Positions 52,849 to 61,882 of a DNA stretch of 64,000 nucleotides are shown here, piece by piece. Origin of the DNA: an uncultured Saprospiraceae bacterium (GTDB lineage Bacteria > Bacteroidota > Bacteroidia > Chitinophagales > Saprospiraceae); assembly GCA_937926205.1 (NCBI GenBank), contig CALEYL010000001.1, positions 1-64,000 of the forward strand. The letters run 5' to 3'. The position numbers were made by a program, and so were the translations under genes. Below the pieces are notes generated by a model, which was not told the DNA's origin, made no database searches, and saw only the letters and a program-made list of their open reading frames with translations. The first letter of the stretch is position 1, and every line of letters begins with the position of its first letter.

Positions 52849-55557
52849 TTAATTATTCATGACTACCTGAAAGGCGTTGTTATTAATTGGCACGCCGTTT
52901 ATGAAGATTTTGATGAAGAAAAATTTTCCTTCTTCTAAACGCTTGCCATCATTGTCTACCCCATACCAGGTTATGGCATTTGTGCTGCAAAAAGTAGCCC
53001 TGTAACGGGTATTGTTCGGGATGTTGTCATCAAAATCCTCTGCAACAATAATTTCGACATCATCGTAGAAAGTTCGCCCGTTTCCCAATCTGATGTAATA
53101 TTTTTCTCTAACGATAGTACCTGGGAAAACAGGGTTTACACCAGTATGTCCGGATGGGATATGAACCAGCGCCCTTGCGATTTTATTATTGATGATATCG
53201 ATTGGAATAATGTGGTACAAACTATCGATATCCAGACTTCCATTAGAGAAAATTGGCTTGCCTTTATTTCCTGTATAAGGAAGTGGCGCATTGTGCATCG
53301 CTTTGATGAGTAATTCCGGCGTGTATAAAGTATCATAAGCAAGAATCAGTGCGGCTTCCCGCGATACATTTGCTGTTGCCATGGAGGTTCCTTTTAAAGT
53401 AACATAGCTTGAATCCAGGTGGGTACTGGTGTTCAATCCATTTGTGGCGATATCTACCAGCATTTTTCCCCAGTTTGAATAATTGGCTACCAGGAATTCT
53501 TCTCCGGGCTCCCGACTGGATGCAACGACCAACATGTTTTTATCGAGTGGCGCAAGTGGCTTTCCATCCCGGGTTTTGATCGTATTCGCTTTAAACGAAG
53601 CAGGCCAGCGCGGCTTCAATGTGTCGCTATTCAGAAGAGCATCAATATCCTTGCCGTCATTACCTGCGGACATGACCACTAATATCTCTTTCTCTTCAGC
53701 TCGTTTCAGGGCGTTATACAAAGGTTCGAACGGATATTTGCTGTCGTAACCCAGACTTAGATTGATGACCTGTGCATCATGGCTTACGGCATAGTGAATG
53801 GCACAGGCTAAACCAAATACATTGCCTTGTTTCCCTTTGTCGTAAACTTTCAGGTTCATGATCTCCATGCGGGCGTTCTCTGGGAAACGATTGGCTATTG
53901 CGCCGGCAATATGGGTGCCGTGTCCGACATTGTCGACCACATTTGCCGTTTTATTGACAAAATCATAACCATGCAAATTTCCCTGAATGCAATCTTTGCT
54001 ATCAGCTTCGGTATTAACCCAGTCCAAACCCCTTAGTGCAGGATGCCCTGAATTTGGCTGGCCGGCATATCGTAAGTTTACGCCTGAATCAATAATCGCT
54101 ACACGAATCTGATAACCCGGGCTGTTGTTGTGGCCGGGTGTATAGCTGCAATTACCGGGATCATCTGTGACTTTTGTGTCTTCCAATGGCGGTGTGGTAA
54201 TGCCTCCAAACCAACCATTATCGTCTGATTTTGTAGAAGCTTGGCCCCCTTGGGGCGGCGTATTGTCGATGATGATAATGTCAGAAGGGCCTGAATTCCA
54301 GTGTTGCAGCAACCATGCGCCAAATTCGCAATGACAGGTATCGATGAGTACAGCCCCTTTTGCACGAAGGGTGTCCATAAATGGCCGTATTTTAGACGTG
54401 TCTGCATCAAGTACCTGCGTAAAATCCAGGATGAAGGAGGTGTCTCGCGGCATAAAAAAGCGAGATCCGACATCTGATGTTGCGCTTGCTGTACAGCCTC
54501 TTTCATCCGTAGCCGTAATGTTGTAATTGTCGGCTTCCAGATTCGTCAGAGTGAACACAGGGCTGTTCAAATTGTTGAAAGTCAATGAGGTTGAACTATT
54601 GCTCCAGGTAATGCCATATGGTGGAGAACCATTTAGAATACGGCCTTGAATTTCTCCCTGTCCGCCGTAAGCTATGAAATCATCCTGGATGACAGTGTCT
54701 ATCTGAATCACCATCTCAAGCGGCGAAGTCAGTACTTCCGTAATCGTGTCGCGGCATCCGGCATCATCAGTAACGATGATTTGGTATTGGCCTGCAAATA
54801 GTTGATTGCGGAAAGGTGAAAGCGTAACAAGGCCATCATTGAGCCATTGGTAAGAAAAAGTACGTTCGTTGTACTGGGGATTGGGGGTGAAAAAGATGCG
54901 CCCTTCAGCCACGCCAAAACAGCGGAGGTCATCCGTTTCAACACTCGTAAGGTTCTCACATGAAGGTTCTCTGATTTCAAAATTGCAACTGGACATGCCG
55001 CAACCATCCGTAACTGTTACCGAATAAAAACCTGCCGAAAGGTTGTTGATTGAATTTAGACCAGGCGTTGACGCAACAAGACTCCCCGATTCCGGGCCGG
55101 CCCAGAAGATGTTATAAGGCGGCGAACCATTGCTGCAATCCACTTTTGCTACGCCATCCCCGCCTCCGACCGAACTGACATGATTTAATACGAAACAATT
55201 GATGGCGAGGGGCGCCGGACTGCTAATGGTAATGGTCTCTTGTGTGCATAGCTCACCACTATCCGTAATGGTAGCCGAATAAATGCCCGGCCCTAAACCA
55301 CTCAGACTAAAAGCGGTGTCCGATGCGGGCACACTCCATAAAACCCTGACTTTTGTTAGTTCTTCTGCTCCAACGGAAAATGCCAGATTAATTTGGCCAT
55401 CGCTTGCTTCGGGACAGGAAACATCCTGTTTGTTTACAGTGACGGTAAACTGACATCCTGTGTTTTGGGAAAAACCGGAAATATGGAGTAATAAGCAGGA
55501 AGTAATTAACAGACAGGCTTTTTTCGCAGCCCTGTAGATGGAGCATGAAGGAGTCAT
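52849..55557 (-). CDS. Secreted S8 subtilisin-like protease with SprB repeats, 902 aa
   Basis: A signal peptide covers about residues 1-31 (LLITSCLLLHISGFSQ). SprB-type repeats fill about 35-365, with recurrent endings such as PGIYSATITDS, AGFYSVTVTDGCG, AGQYQIIVTDDAGC and ADNYNITATDERGC. The S8 domain carries D490 (AIIDSG), H546 (GHGTHIAG), the oxyanion N633 (SAGNDG) and S725 (GTSMA). All are intact, so an active protease is expected. A Cys pair (CHC, about 408-410) precedes the catalytic domain. SprB repeats occur in Bacteroidota surface adhesins linked to gliding and type IX secretion. No obvious sorting domain is visible at the C-terminus. Confidence 0.9.
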   Translation of the reverse strand: MTPSCSIYRAAKKACLLITSCLLLHISGFSQNTGCQFTVTVNKQDVSCPEASDGQINLAFSVGAEELTKVRVLWSVPASDTAFSLSGLGPGIYSATITDSGELCTQETITISSPAPLAINCFVLNHVSSVGGGDGVAKVDCSNGSPPYNIFWAGPESGSLVASTPGLNSINNLSAGFYSVTVTDGCGMSSCNFEIREPSCENLTSVETDDLRCFGVAEGRIFFTPNPQYNERTFSYQWLNDGLVTLSPFRNQLFAGQYQIIVTDDAGCRDTITEVLTSPLEMVIQIDTVIQDDFIAYGGQGEIQGRILNGSPPYGITWSNSSTSLTFNNLNSPVFTLTNLEADNYNITATDERGCTASATSDVGSRFFMPRDTSFILDFTQVLDADTSKIRPFMDTLRAKGAVLIDTCHCEFGAWLLQHWNSGPSDIIIIDNTPPQGGQASTKSDDNGWFGGITTPPLEDTKVTDDPGNCSYTPGHNNSPGYQIRVAIIDSGVNLRYAGQPNSGHPALRGLDWVNTEADSKDCIQGNLHGYDFVNKTANVVDNVGHGTHIAGAIANRFPENARMEIMNLKVYDKGKQGNVFGLACAIHYAVSHDAQVINLSLGYDSKYPFEPLYNALKRAEEKEILVVMSAGNDGKDIDALLNSDTLKPRWPASFKANTIKTRDGKPLAPLDKNMLVVASSREPGEEFLVANYSNWGKMLVDIATNGLNTSTHLDSSYVTLKGTSMATANVSREAALILAYDTLYTPELLIKAMHNAPLPYTGNKGKPIFSNGSLDIDSLYHIIPIDIINNKIARALVHIPSGHTGVNPVFPGTIVREKYYIRLGNGRTFYDDVEIIVAEDFDDNIPNNTRYRATFCSTNAITWYGVDNDGKRLEEGKFFFIKIFINGVPINNNAFQVVMNN

Positions 55558-55708
55558 ATCAGTGGTTTTTTATTCGTTACACAACATAGCAAACCCCATA
55601 CTTTCAGCTGAAAGCCACGGTTTCATATAGTGCGTCACAGGTTATATTATGGTCGTTTTTTCTTTGGGTCTGGCTTCAAAGATTGAAGCTATTTTCATGT
55701 CTCTGCGC

Positions 55709-55716
55709 CAAAGATA
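55709..55716 (-). promoter_or_regulatory. Promoter -7 box upstream of the subtilase gene
   Basis: TATCTTTG on the minus strand at 55709-55716 would give a leader of about 145 nt before the ATG at 55557. No clear TTG lies at the standard -33 distance, so the site is incomplete or needs an activator. Confidence 0.45.
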
Positions 55717-55737
55717 GTAGAAAAGTTGCAATTAGAC

Positions 55738-56544
55738 CTAACACAAAACCAATAAAAACTGAAGGATCATCATGCCATCCACGCCAAAAAGAAAATAAAA
55801 AAGATTGCGGTTTTTTTGCCCGGAACCGGCAACGAGTACCAGTGCCATCACACCGGAAATTGCCATGCTATAAGCAGCAGATTCAAGATAAATACTGGCC
55901 GAAGTGAACAGAATGGAAATGAAGACAGAAAGCAGCAGTGCCATGAACGCGAATGCGATGGCGGTCCGCTCGCCAAATTTAACAGGTAAGGTATTTACGC
56001 CGGCTTCTTTGTCGCGTTGTTGGTCGCGGATATCAAACCCGATGCAAAGAGCGAAAATGAAAGCCGCCCGCCCGATGGCCATTACAAAGGCAACAGCACT
56101 CCAGCCCATTCCGGCAGCGCTGGCAGGTAAAATGACGGTGAGCCAGGACCAGCACCCTGAGAGCAGAAAGATTTTTAGGGTAGCTACATCGCGAAGCCGC
56201 TTTTTTGCCGGGAGAACAGGAAGGATATAGGCTAAAGCCAAAGCACAGGGTACAAGCGTTTGCCAACGCGCTGCACCGGGTAAATAATACCAACACACCA
56301 CACTGGCAACTGCCCCTATGCTGGTATTGGCCCAAAGTAAAGACCTGAATTTATCATAAGGGTACCCGGATGCGGCGCCATTTTTTGACAAACTATATAG
56401 CCGGTGAGCCGAATAAATGAAGAGCGTACCGAAAAACAGGAAGAGCGCAGGGGCTGAAAAAAACGCATAATGCCCCTGAAGCAAATACTGCGTTTGCAAG
56501 GCCATGCACAGGGCAGCGGCGGCTATCCAGAAATTGCCCAACAA
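55738..56544 (-). CDS. UbiA-like prenyltransferase-fold membrane protein, 268 aa
   Basis: About eight hydrophobic segments. The second Asp-rich motif is recognisable in FDIRDQQRDKEAGVNTLPV, but the first one of UbiA enzymes (NDxxD) is not; that region reads FIYSAHRLYSLSKN. It may be a divergent family member or have lost aromatic prenyltransferase activity. It lies next to the M42 gene (29 nt) on the same strand. Confidence 0.7.
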   Translation of the reverse strand: MLGNFWIAAAALCMALQTQYLLQGHYAFFSAPALFLFFGTLFIYSAHRLYSLSKNGAASGYPYDKFRSLLWANTSIGAVASVVCWYYLPGAARWQTLVPCALALAYILPVLPAKKRLRDVATLKIFLLSGCWSWLTVILPASAAGMGWSAVAFVMAIGRAAFIFALCIGFDIRDQQRDKEAGVNTLPVKFGERTAIAFAFMALLLSVFISILFTSASIYLESAAYSMAISGVMALVLVAGSGQKNRNLFYFLFGVDGMMILQFLLVLC

Positions 56545-56573
56545 AATGGCCTGAAAGATGAATATTATCGATT

Positions 56574-57653
56574 TCAGAAGTACTTGAAATTATGGCTGTG
56601 CTCAATTTTTAGCAAAGTTTCATAAATCAGCCGAATCACGTTGCTCACATCTTCTTTATGCGCCATTTCCACCGTTGTGTGCATGTAGCGCAAAGGCAGA
56701 GAAATAAGGGCAGAAGGGACGCCGCCATTGGAGTAGGCAAAAGCGTCGGTATCCGTTCCTGTTCGGCGGGAAGCAGCTTCGCGTTGTATTGGAATTTCTT
56801 TTTCCGTAGCTGTTTCGATAATGAGTTGCAGCAGTTTGTTGTGTACGGCAGGCGCGTAGGTTACCGAAGGGCCCATGCCGCCGCGTACATCGCCGTGCTT
56901 TTTTGCACTGAGCAGGGGAGTGTGGGTGTCATGGGTTACATCCGTCACAATGGCGATATTGGGCTTGATGGTTTGCGCGATCATTTCCGCACCCCGCAAC
57001 CCTACTTCTTCCTGAACAGAATTGACGACGTACAGCGTAAAAGGCAGGTTAATGTTGTTTTCATGTAACAAACGGGCCACTTCCGCTATACAAAAACCGC
57101 CCATGCGGTTGTCGAGTGCACGCCCCACATAATAGCGGTCGTTCAGAATGGTCATCTCATCCTCGTAAGTAATCACACAACCTACATGGATGCCCATTTC
57201 CAGCACTTCTGCTTTATCTTTTGCACCTACATCGATAAAAATGTTTTCAACTTTTGGTGTCAGATTGGCTTCATCGCCCTGACGGGTATGGATGGCAGGC
57301 CACCCAAAAACTCCTTTTATGATGCCTCTCGAAGTGTGAATATTTACCCGTTTCGACGGCGCGATCAGGTGGTCGGAACCTCCGTTTCGGATAACGCTGA
57401 GAAATCCGTCATCAGAAATATAATGTACGAACCAGGATATCTCATCCGCATGGCCTTCTATTACTACACGATAGTCTTTCCCAGGATTTATTATTCCGTA
57501 GGCTGTGCCGTAGTTGTCTATATTCCAGTCGCTTATATAAGGTTTGATGTATTCAAGCCAAAGCTTCTGGCCTTCTGCTTCAAACCCGGTTGGCGACGCA
57601 TTATTTAAGTATTCCTTTAGAAAAACTTCTGATTTCGGTGTGATGACAGACAT
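56574..57653 (-). CDS. M42-family metallopeptidase (glutamyl/leucyl aminopeptidase-like), 359 aa
   Basis: The two-domain M42 fold is visible: VIEGHADEISW near the N-terminus, GRALDNRMGGFCIAEVA with metal-binding Asp, VQEEVGLRGAEM with the catalytic Glu pair, and SRRTGTDTDAFAY. It removes residues from peptide N-termini as a large cytoplasmic oligomer. The start at 57653 (MSVITPKSEVFLK) is normal for the family; the Met at 57761 overlaps pyrE. Confidence 0.93.
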   Translation of the reverse strand: MSVITPKSEVFLKEYLNNASPTGFEAEGQKLWLEYIKPYISDWNIDNYGTAYGIINPGKDYRVVIEGHADEISWFVHYISDDGFLSVIRNGGSDHLIAPSKRVNIHTSRGIIKGVFGWPAIHTRQGDEANLTPKVENIFIDVGAKDKAEVLEMGIHVGCVITYEDEMTILNDRYYVGRALDNRMGGFCIAEVARLLHENNINLPFTLYVVNSVQEEVGLRGAEMIAQTIKPNIAIVTDVTHDTHTPLLSAKKHGDVRGGMGPSVTYAPAVHNKLLQLIIETATEKEIPIQREAASRRTGTDTDAFAYSNGGVPSALISLPLRYMHTTVEMAHKEDVSNVIRLIYETLLKIEHSHNFKYF

Positions 57654-57736
57654 CGTTTTTCGGTTAGATTTATAGGTGATGCATAGCGGGTAAAGATAAT
57701 AATTATTCAATAGCGCGCTATTGAATTTTGATGTCG

Positions 57737-58387
57737 TTAGTCCACTCGGGACTCGCTCCATGCGCGTGGATTGATCCGCCAGCTTTTCAGTAGTTCAAGG
57801 TCCGATTCATTAACGTAGCCCGAACGGGCAGCTTCTGCGATCAGGGTTTCATAATTGCTCAAGGTGTCTAAAGGGCAGGCTGCCTGTGCAAAAGCAGACG
57901 TTGCTGCTTCAAATCCATATGAAAAAATAGCCAGGGCTCCTGCGATGGCACAACCGGCTTCTTTGAGCGCTTCGACGGCCGAAACACTACTGCCTCCTGT
58001 TGAAATCAGGTCTTCAATAACCAGTACCCTCTCATTGCCGTTGATCTCTCCCTCAATCAGATTTTGACGCCCATGTTCTTTGGCTTTGGCACGAACATAA
58101 ACGAATGGCATATTGAGTCGATCTGCCAGCAGCGCGCCGTGTGCTATACCAGCCGTGGCTACCCCCGCAATGAGATCGAAAGGCGCCATTGCCTTTGCTT
58201 TTTCCTCAAAACTGTCGATGATAAATCGCCGGATTTCAGGATGAGACAACACCAGGCGGTTGTCACAATATATCGGCGATTTGAGACCAGAGGCCCAGGT
58301 AAATGGCTTTTGCGGACTCAGTTTTATTGCCTTTATTTGCAGCAGGCTTCGTGCTGTTTCAACAGCAATCTTGGTGCTTGATTCCAT
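57737..58387 (-). CDS. pyrE: Orotate phosphoribosyltransferase, 216 aa
   Basis: Joins orotate and PRPP in UMP synthesis. The PRPP-binding motif RVLVIEDLISTGGSSVSA and the upstream AKEHGRQNLIEGE are typical. Length is normal. Divergent from the NUDIX gene with only 26 nt between start codons, so the two promoters must overlap each other's genes. Downstream, 83 nt, is the M42 peptidase. Confidence 0.95.
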   Translation of the reverse strand: MESSTKIAVETARSLLQIKAIKLSPQKPFTWASGLKSPIYCDNRLVLSHPEIRRFIIDSFEEKAKAMAPFDLIAGVATAGIAHGALLADRLNMPFVYVRAKAKEHGRQNLIEGEINGNERVLVIEDLISTGGSSVSAVEALKEAGCAIAGALAIFSYGFEAATSAFAQAACPLDTLSNYETLIAEAARSGYVNESDLELLKSWRINPRAWSESRVD

Positions 58388-58410
58388 ATTATTCGATTCA
58401 AAAATGCCCG

Positions 58411-58418
58411 CAAATGTA
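58411..58418 (-). promoter_or_regulatory. Promoter -7 box of pyrE
   Basis: TACATTTG on the minus strand lies 23 nt before the pyrE ATG and overlaps the ATG of the divergent NUDIX gene. The -33 element is weak. Confidence 0.4.
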
Positions 58419-59046
58419 TAAAATCTACATCAACGAAACGCCTTTGTTCTTAAAAGATGCCGTTGAAGTGCCTGAAAATACGACGGGTGATGCACAAAAC
58501 CTCATCGCGCGTTATGCCGGTAAGCCCAAATATCTCAGCGGTTATATCGACATGCTTGAAAAAACGGGACGCTATCACACCGTCACCATTTACTCCGAAC
58601 AGCTCGATCAATTGGTACGCGATTTTTTCTCCCTTTTTAAGTTGGTTGAAGCCGCCGGAGGACTGGTGCGCAATGCCTCTGGTGAATTATTGTTCATCTA
58701 TCGCCGAGGATTTTGGGATTTACCCAAGGGCAAAGTCGACCCGGGAGAAACCATTCCTGACGCTGCACTTCGGGAAGTACGCGAGGAGACTGGTCTTATT
58801 GACCTTGAACTGGGTGCTGAGCTCATGCAAAGTTACCATACCTACAGAGAAAAAGACAGCAGGCGCATTTTGAAGCGGACCTATTGGTATCTGATGAAAT
58901 CAAAAGATCTGGTGCTCAAACCACAGGCAGAAGAAGGCATAGAAGAAGCCGTTTGGATGAGCCTCCACGAGTTTCTGGATACCCCAAGAAGGACTTTCCG
59001 AAACATCCGTGATTTGTTACAGCTCTTAGAAGAGGGTGTGAAATAA
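58414..59046 (+). CDS. NUDIX hydrolase, 210 aa
   Basis: The complete NUDIX box GKVDPGETIPDAAL-REVREETGL matches G-x5-E-x7-R-E-U-x-E-E-x-G-U. About 75 residues precede the box. NUDIX enzymes cleave nucleoside diphosphates linked to another group; the substrate cannot be told. The start MYKIYINETPLFL at 58414 follows an upstream frame that runs through pyrE. It is transcribed divergently from pyrE. Confidence 0.9.
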   Translation: MYKIYINETPLFLKDAVEVPENTTGDAQNLIARYAGKPKYLSGYIDMLEKTGRYHTVTIYSEQLDQLVRDFFSLFKLVEAAGGLVRNASGELLFIYRRGFWDLPKGKVDPGETIPDAALREVREETGLIDLELGAELMQSYHTYREKDSRRILKRTYWYLMKSKDLVLKPQAEEGIEEAVWMSLHEFLDTPRRTFRNIRDLLQLLEEGVK

Positions 59047-59545
59047 TATTCCGGAATCTTCGCTATTTCTTACAAGATAACTTACCTTTGCGCCGCATTT
59101 GAGCAAAGGTCGTTCTTTGAAGCAGCGCGAGAACATATTTTTTTCGATCGAATACCATATTTTCAAATGGCAGAGATTATATGTTTTAGACCCTACATTT
59201 TTTTTATTTCAAGTTGAAAACGATCAAAATTTACGCGATAAACCTTTCATTATTTTTTACTCCGAAAAGGAAACCCTTCACTTTAATTCCAGGTATTTAA
59301 AGTGATCGTAATTTTTTATCACTACTTTCTTTCAATGCTTCAAATTATCCTTTCTCATCAAAACTATTCGCTGAATTTATAGCGGGTAGCCTGCCTTCTG
59401 TTGTTCAGCGGGTAAAATGCGTTAGTAAACATGCAATGCGAAAATCATCGTATTTTATTGTTTTTCAGAGTATTATGTATTTTACTTTGCATGTTGATGA
59501 TTTGAAGTTATTCACTACCCATAACTATTTAATCAAGTATTGAAC
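59047..59545. other. 499-nt region with an orphan promoter and no certain gene
   Basis: A strong TACCTTTG box lies at 59083-59090. Just after it, a TTG-initiated frame (59099-59305, 68 codons, MSKGRSLKQREN... on reading TTG as Met) could be leaderless but has no family features. It may be the start of an untranslated RNA instead. The rest is A+T-rich with no clear structure. The NYN gene begins at 59546. Confidence 0.4.
59083..59090 (+). promoter_or_regulatory. Orphan promoter -7 box
   Basis: TACCTTTG with start of transcription expected near 59096. No recognised gene follows for 450 nt. Confidence 0.45.
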
Positions 59546-60493
59546 ATGAAAGAAAGGTTGGTTCGAATTGGTGTTTTCTACGATGGCAATTATTTTTTGC
59601 ACGTTAGCAATTACTACAATTATGATCATCCCCGAAAAAGGCGACTCAGTCTTTCGGGACTACATGAATTTATCCGGAATCAGGTTGCTCAGGAAGAAGG
59701 GGAGGAGCCCCATCTTTGTCAAATTGTAGACGCTCACTATTTCCGTGGGAGACTTAACGCCCGCGAAGCCAGCCAGCGTGCAGACACGCTCTACTGGGAT
59801 CGCGTTTTCGACGATATTCTGATGTCTGTTGGCATTACCACGCATTACCTTCCATTAAAAACAGTTTTTGGCCGCCGGGAAGAAAAAGGCATAGATGTTT
59901 GGCTGGCTCTGGAAGCCTTCGAACTCGCATTTTACAAACGGTTTGATGTTTTGGTTCTCATTGCTGCAGATGGCGATTATGTTCCTTTAGTCCGGAAACT
60001 GAACACGCTCGGCACCCGCGTTATGGCGCTGAGCTGGGATTTTGAATACACTACTGATATGGGAAAAAGGATGATTACCCGTACTTCTCAGGATTTGCTG
60101 GAAGAAGTATCGTATCCTATTGCCATGCATGAAATCATAGACAACCGGATAAAACGGAATGATCCGCTCATTACCAATCTTTTTGTTCTAAATGAAAGCA
60201 GGCGTATGTCAGCTGCCGAAATGGCCGATCTGGAAATGCCGGAAGAAGGAGAAGTACTGACCAGCGAGGTCTTTAGCATTAAGAATGGCTATGGTTTCAT
60301 TAAGTATCCGCCGAACAACCTTTTCTTCCATTATACAAGCGTTATTGGCGGTGATTTCAATGAACTGCGCGAAGGAGATGAAGTTGAATTTGTGGTAGGT
60401 AAAAATGAAGACGGGGGCAGTATTGCTACCAATGTAAGACCACTCGGATCTTCGCTGGTGAACGGAAATGTATTGGATGAAGATCCTTATTGA
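59546..60493 (+). CDS. NYN/PIN-like RNase domain fused to a cold-shock-like domain, 315 aa
   Basis: The N-terminal domain (about 1-195) is NYN/LabA-like: IGVFYDGNYF with the first Asp, KGIDVWLALEAFELA with the middle Asp, and LIAADGDYVPLVRKL with the last acidic pair. These form the metal-dependent nuclease site of the PIN-like fold. The C-terminal 75 residues resemble a cold-shock/OB fold: GEVLTSEVFSIKNGYGFIKY, then NLFFHYTSV and LREGDEVEFVVG. This combination suggests an RNA-binding ribonuclease. The ATG at 59546 is preferred to the TTG at 59540. Confidence 0.85.
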   Translation: MKERLVRIGVFYDGNYFLHVSNYYNYDHPRKRRLSLSGLHEFIRNQVAQEEGEEPHLCQIVDAHYFRGRLNAREASQRADTLYWDRVFDDILMSVGITTHYLPLKTVFGRREEKGIDVWLALEAFELAFYKRFDVLVLIAADGDYVPLVRKLNTLGTRVMALSWDFEYTTDMGKRMITRTSQDLLEEVSYPIAMHEIIDNRIKRNDPLITNLFVLNESRRMSAAEMADLEMPEEGEVLTSEVFSIKNGYGFIKYPPNNLFFHYTSVIGGDFNELREGDEVEFVVGKNEDGGSIATNVRPLGSSLVNGNVLDEDPY

Positions 60494-60625
60494 TTCATTT
60501 TTCCAGGATTAAAGAGAGATCAGCAATAAACGGGTTTGCAGTTTCAAACAACAGGCAGATTTGAAGGACTTTTTTGCAATGGTGTAAGAACTCTTAATAT
60601 GACAACCCGATAATCATACCATCAC

Positions 60626-61645
60626 ATGTTTGTCAACCTGATCAGCGATACTGTTACCAAGCCTACGCCTGCCATGCTTAAAGCCATGTTTGAGGCAGAA
60701 GTGGGCGATGATGTTTTTGGCCAGGATCCCAGTGTCGTGGCTTTGGAAATGAAAGCGGCAACTCTTTTTCAAAAGGAAGCAGCCCTCTTTTGTCCATCCG
60801 GCACCATGACAAACCAAATCGCCGTTAAAGTCCATACGCAACCCCTGGATGAAATAATTCTCGAAGAATCTTCTCATGTATACCAATACGAAGTTGGGGG
60901 TTATGCCTTTCATTCAGGGGTTGCGGTCAATCTGTTGCACGGAGTCAATGGAAAAATCACGGCCGAACAGGTTGCAGCAGCCATTAAACCGCTGTACGAC
61001 TGGCTGCCACGGAGCCGGCTTGTCGTGTTGGAAAACACCTGTAATAAAGGAGGCGGCAGCTACTACACCTTTGACGAGATGCAGCCCATTCAGGCGCTTT
61101 GTCGCGAAAAAGGCCTTAAATTACACCTCGACGGCGCGCGCATTTTTAACGCTTTGGTGGAAACAGGCGAAACGCCCGCCCAGATCGGCTCTTTATTCGA
61201 CAGTATTTCTGTTTGCCTCTCTAAAGGACTGGGCGCTCCGGTAGGCTCCCTGCTTATCGGAGATCAGGATTTTATTGGCCAGGCCCGCAGGGTGCGAAAG
61301 GTCATGGGCGGCGGCATGCGGCAAGCTGGCTATCTGGCAGCCGCAGGGATTTATGCGCTGGATCACCATGTCGTTCGATTACGGGAAGATAATGACCATG
61401 CCCGCACGCTTGGAGCGGTACTGCAACAGTGCAATTATGTAGGTAATATTCGTCCTATTCAGACCAATATTGTGATTTTTGATGTTAATCCCCCCTATAC
61501 GGCAGCGAGTTTTCTTGAAAAATTGGCAGCCCGGCAAATAAATGCCACTGCATTCGGACCTCAAACGATTCGCTTCGTAACCCACCTCGACTTTACCACT
61601 GAAATGCTGGAATATACTTGCGAAGTCCTCCGGCAAATACAATAA
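60626..61645 (+). CDS. Threonine aldolase family PLP enzyme, 339 aa
   Basis: Low-specificity L-threonine aldolase/beta-eliminating lyase (LtaE-like): cleaves threonine or related beta-hydroxy amino acids to glycine and an aldehyde. The opening NLISDTVTKPTPAML, GDDVFGQDPSV and the PLP-Lys segment SVCLSKGLGAPVGS match the family. Length is as expected. It is transcribed alone. It has no operon partner that would refine the substrate. Confidence 0.9.
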   Translation: MFVNLISDTVTKPTPAMLKAMFEAEVGDDVFGQDPSVVALEMKAATLFQKEAALFCPSGTMTNQIAVKVHTQPLDEIILEESSHVYQYEVGGYAFHSGVAVNLLHGVNGKITAEQVAAAIKPLYDWLPRSRLVVLENTCNKGGGSYYTFDEMQPIQALCREKGLKLHLDGARIFNALVETGETPAQIGSLFDSISVCLSKGLGAPVGSLLIGDQDFIGQARRVRKVMGGGMRQAGYLAAAGIYALDHHVVRLREDNDHARTLGAVLQQCNYVGNIRPIQTNIVIFDVNPPYTAASFLEKLAARQINATAFGPQTIRFVTHLDFTTEMLEYTCEVLRQIQ

Positions 61646-61723
61646 TTTCTGGCTGCTCAGTTTGGTATCCTCCCTTCATGCCTGCGACTTAAAGCACTGG
61701 AGATTAAGACATGTGGCGAATAG

Positions 61724-61769
61724 TGACATTTTTTCCGAAACCGGGCTTGTTTGAAATGTCATTTTGTCA
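61724..61769. promoter_or_regulatory. TGTCA-type repeats upstream of the S1C protease gene
   Basis: TGACATTT (61724-61731) and AAATGTCA (61754-61761) form an 8-bp inverted repeat. The second is followed at 8-bp spacing by another TGTCA (TGTCATTTTGTCA, 61757-61769). The gene starts 113 nt downstream. The cluster may bind a stress regulator; none is identifiable. Confidence 0.4.
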
Positions 61770-61882
61770 AAAGTGGTTATTGGCATATTTATGGTTACCT
61801 GATCCGATTCCCGCCATTCATCCTTGCATGTACCATGTGGGTTCTGAAGGCCAGGCGGTATGATCTTAAACTATAAAAGCTC

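Noticed and set aside
61797..61820. Sigma-54 promoter before the S1C gene
   Set aside because: TTGGCATA is present but the GC of the -12 element is not at the required distance.
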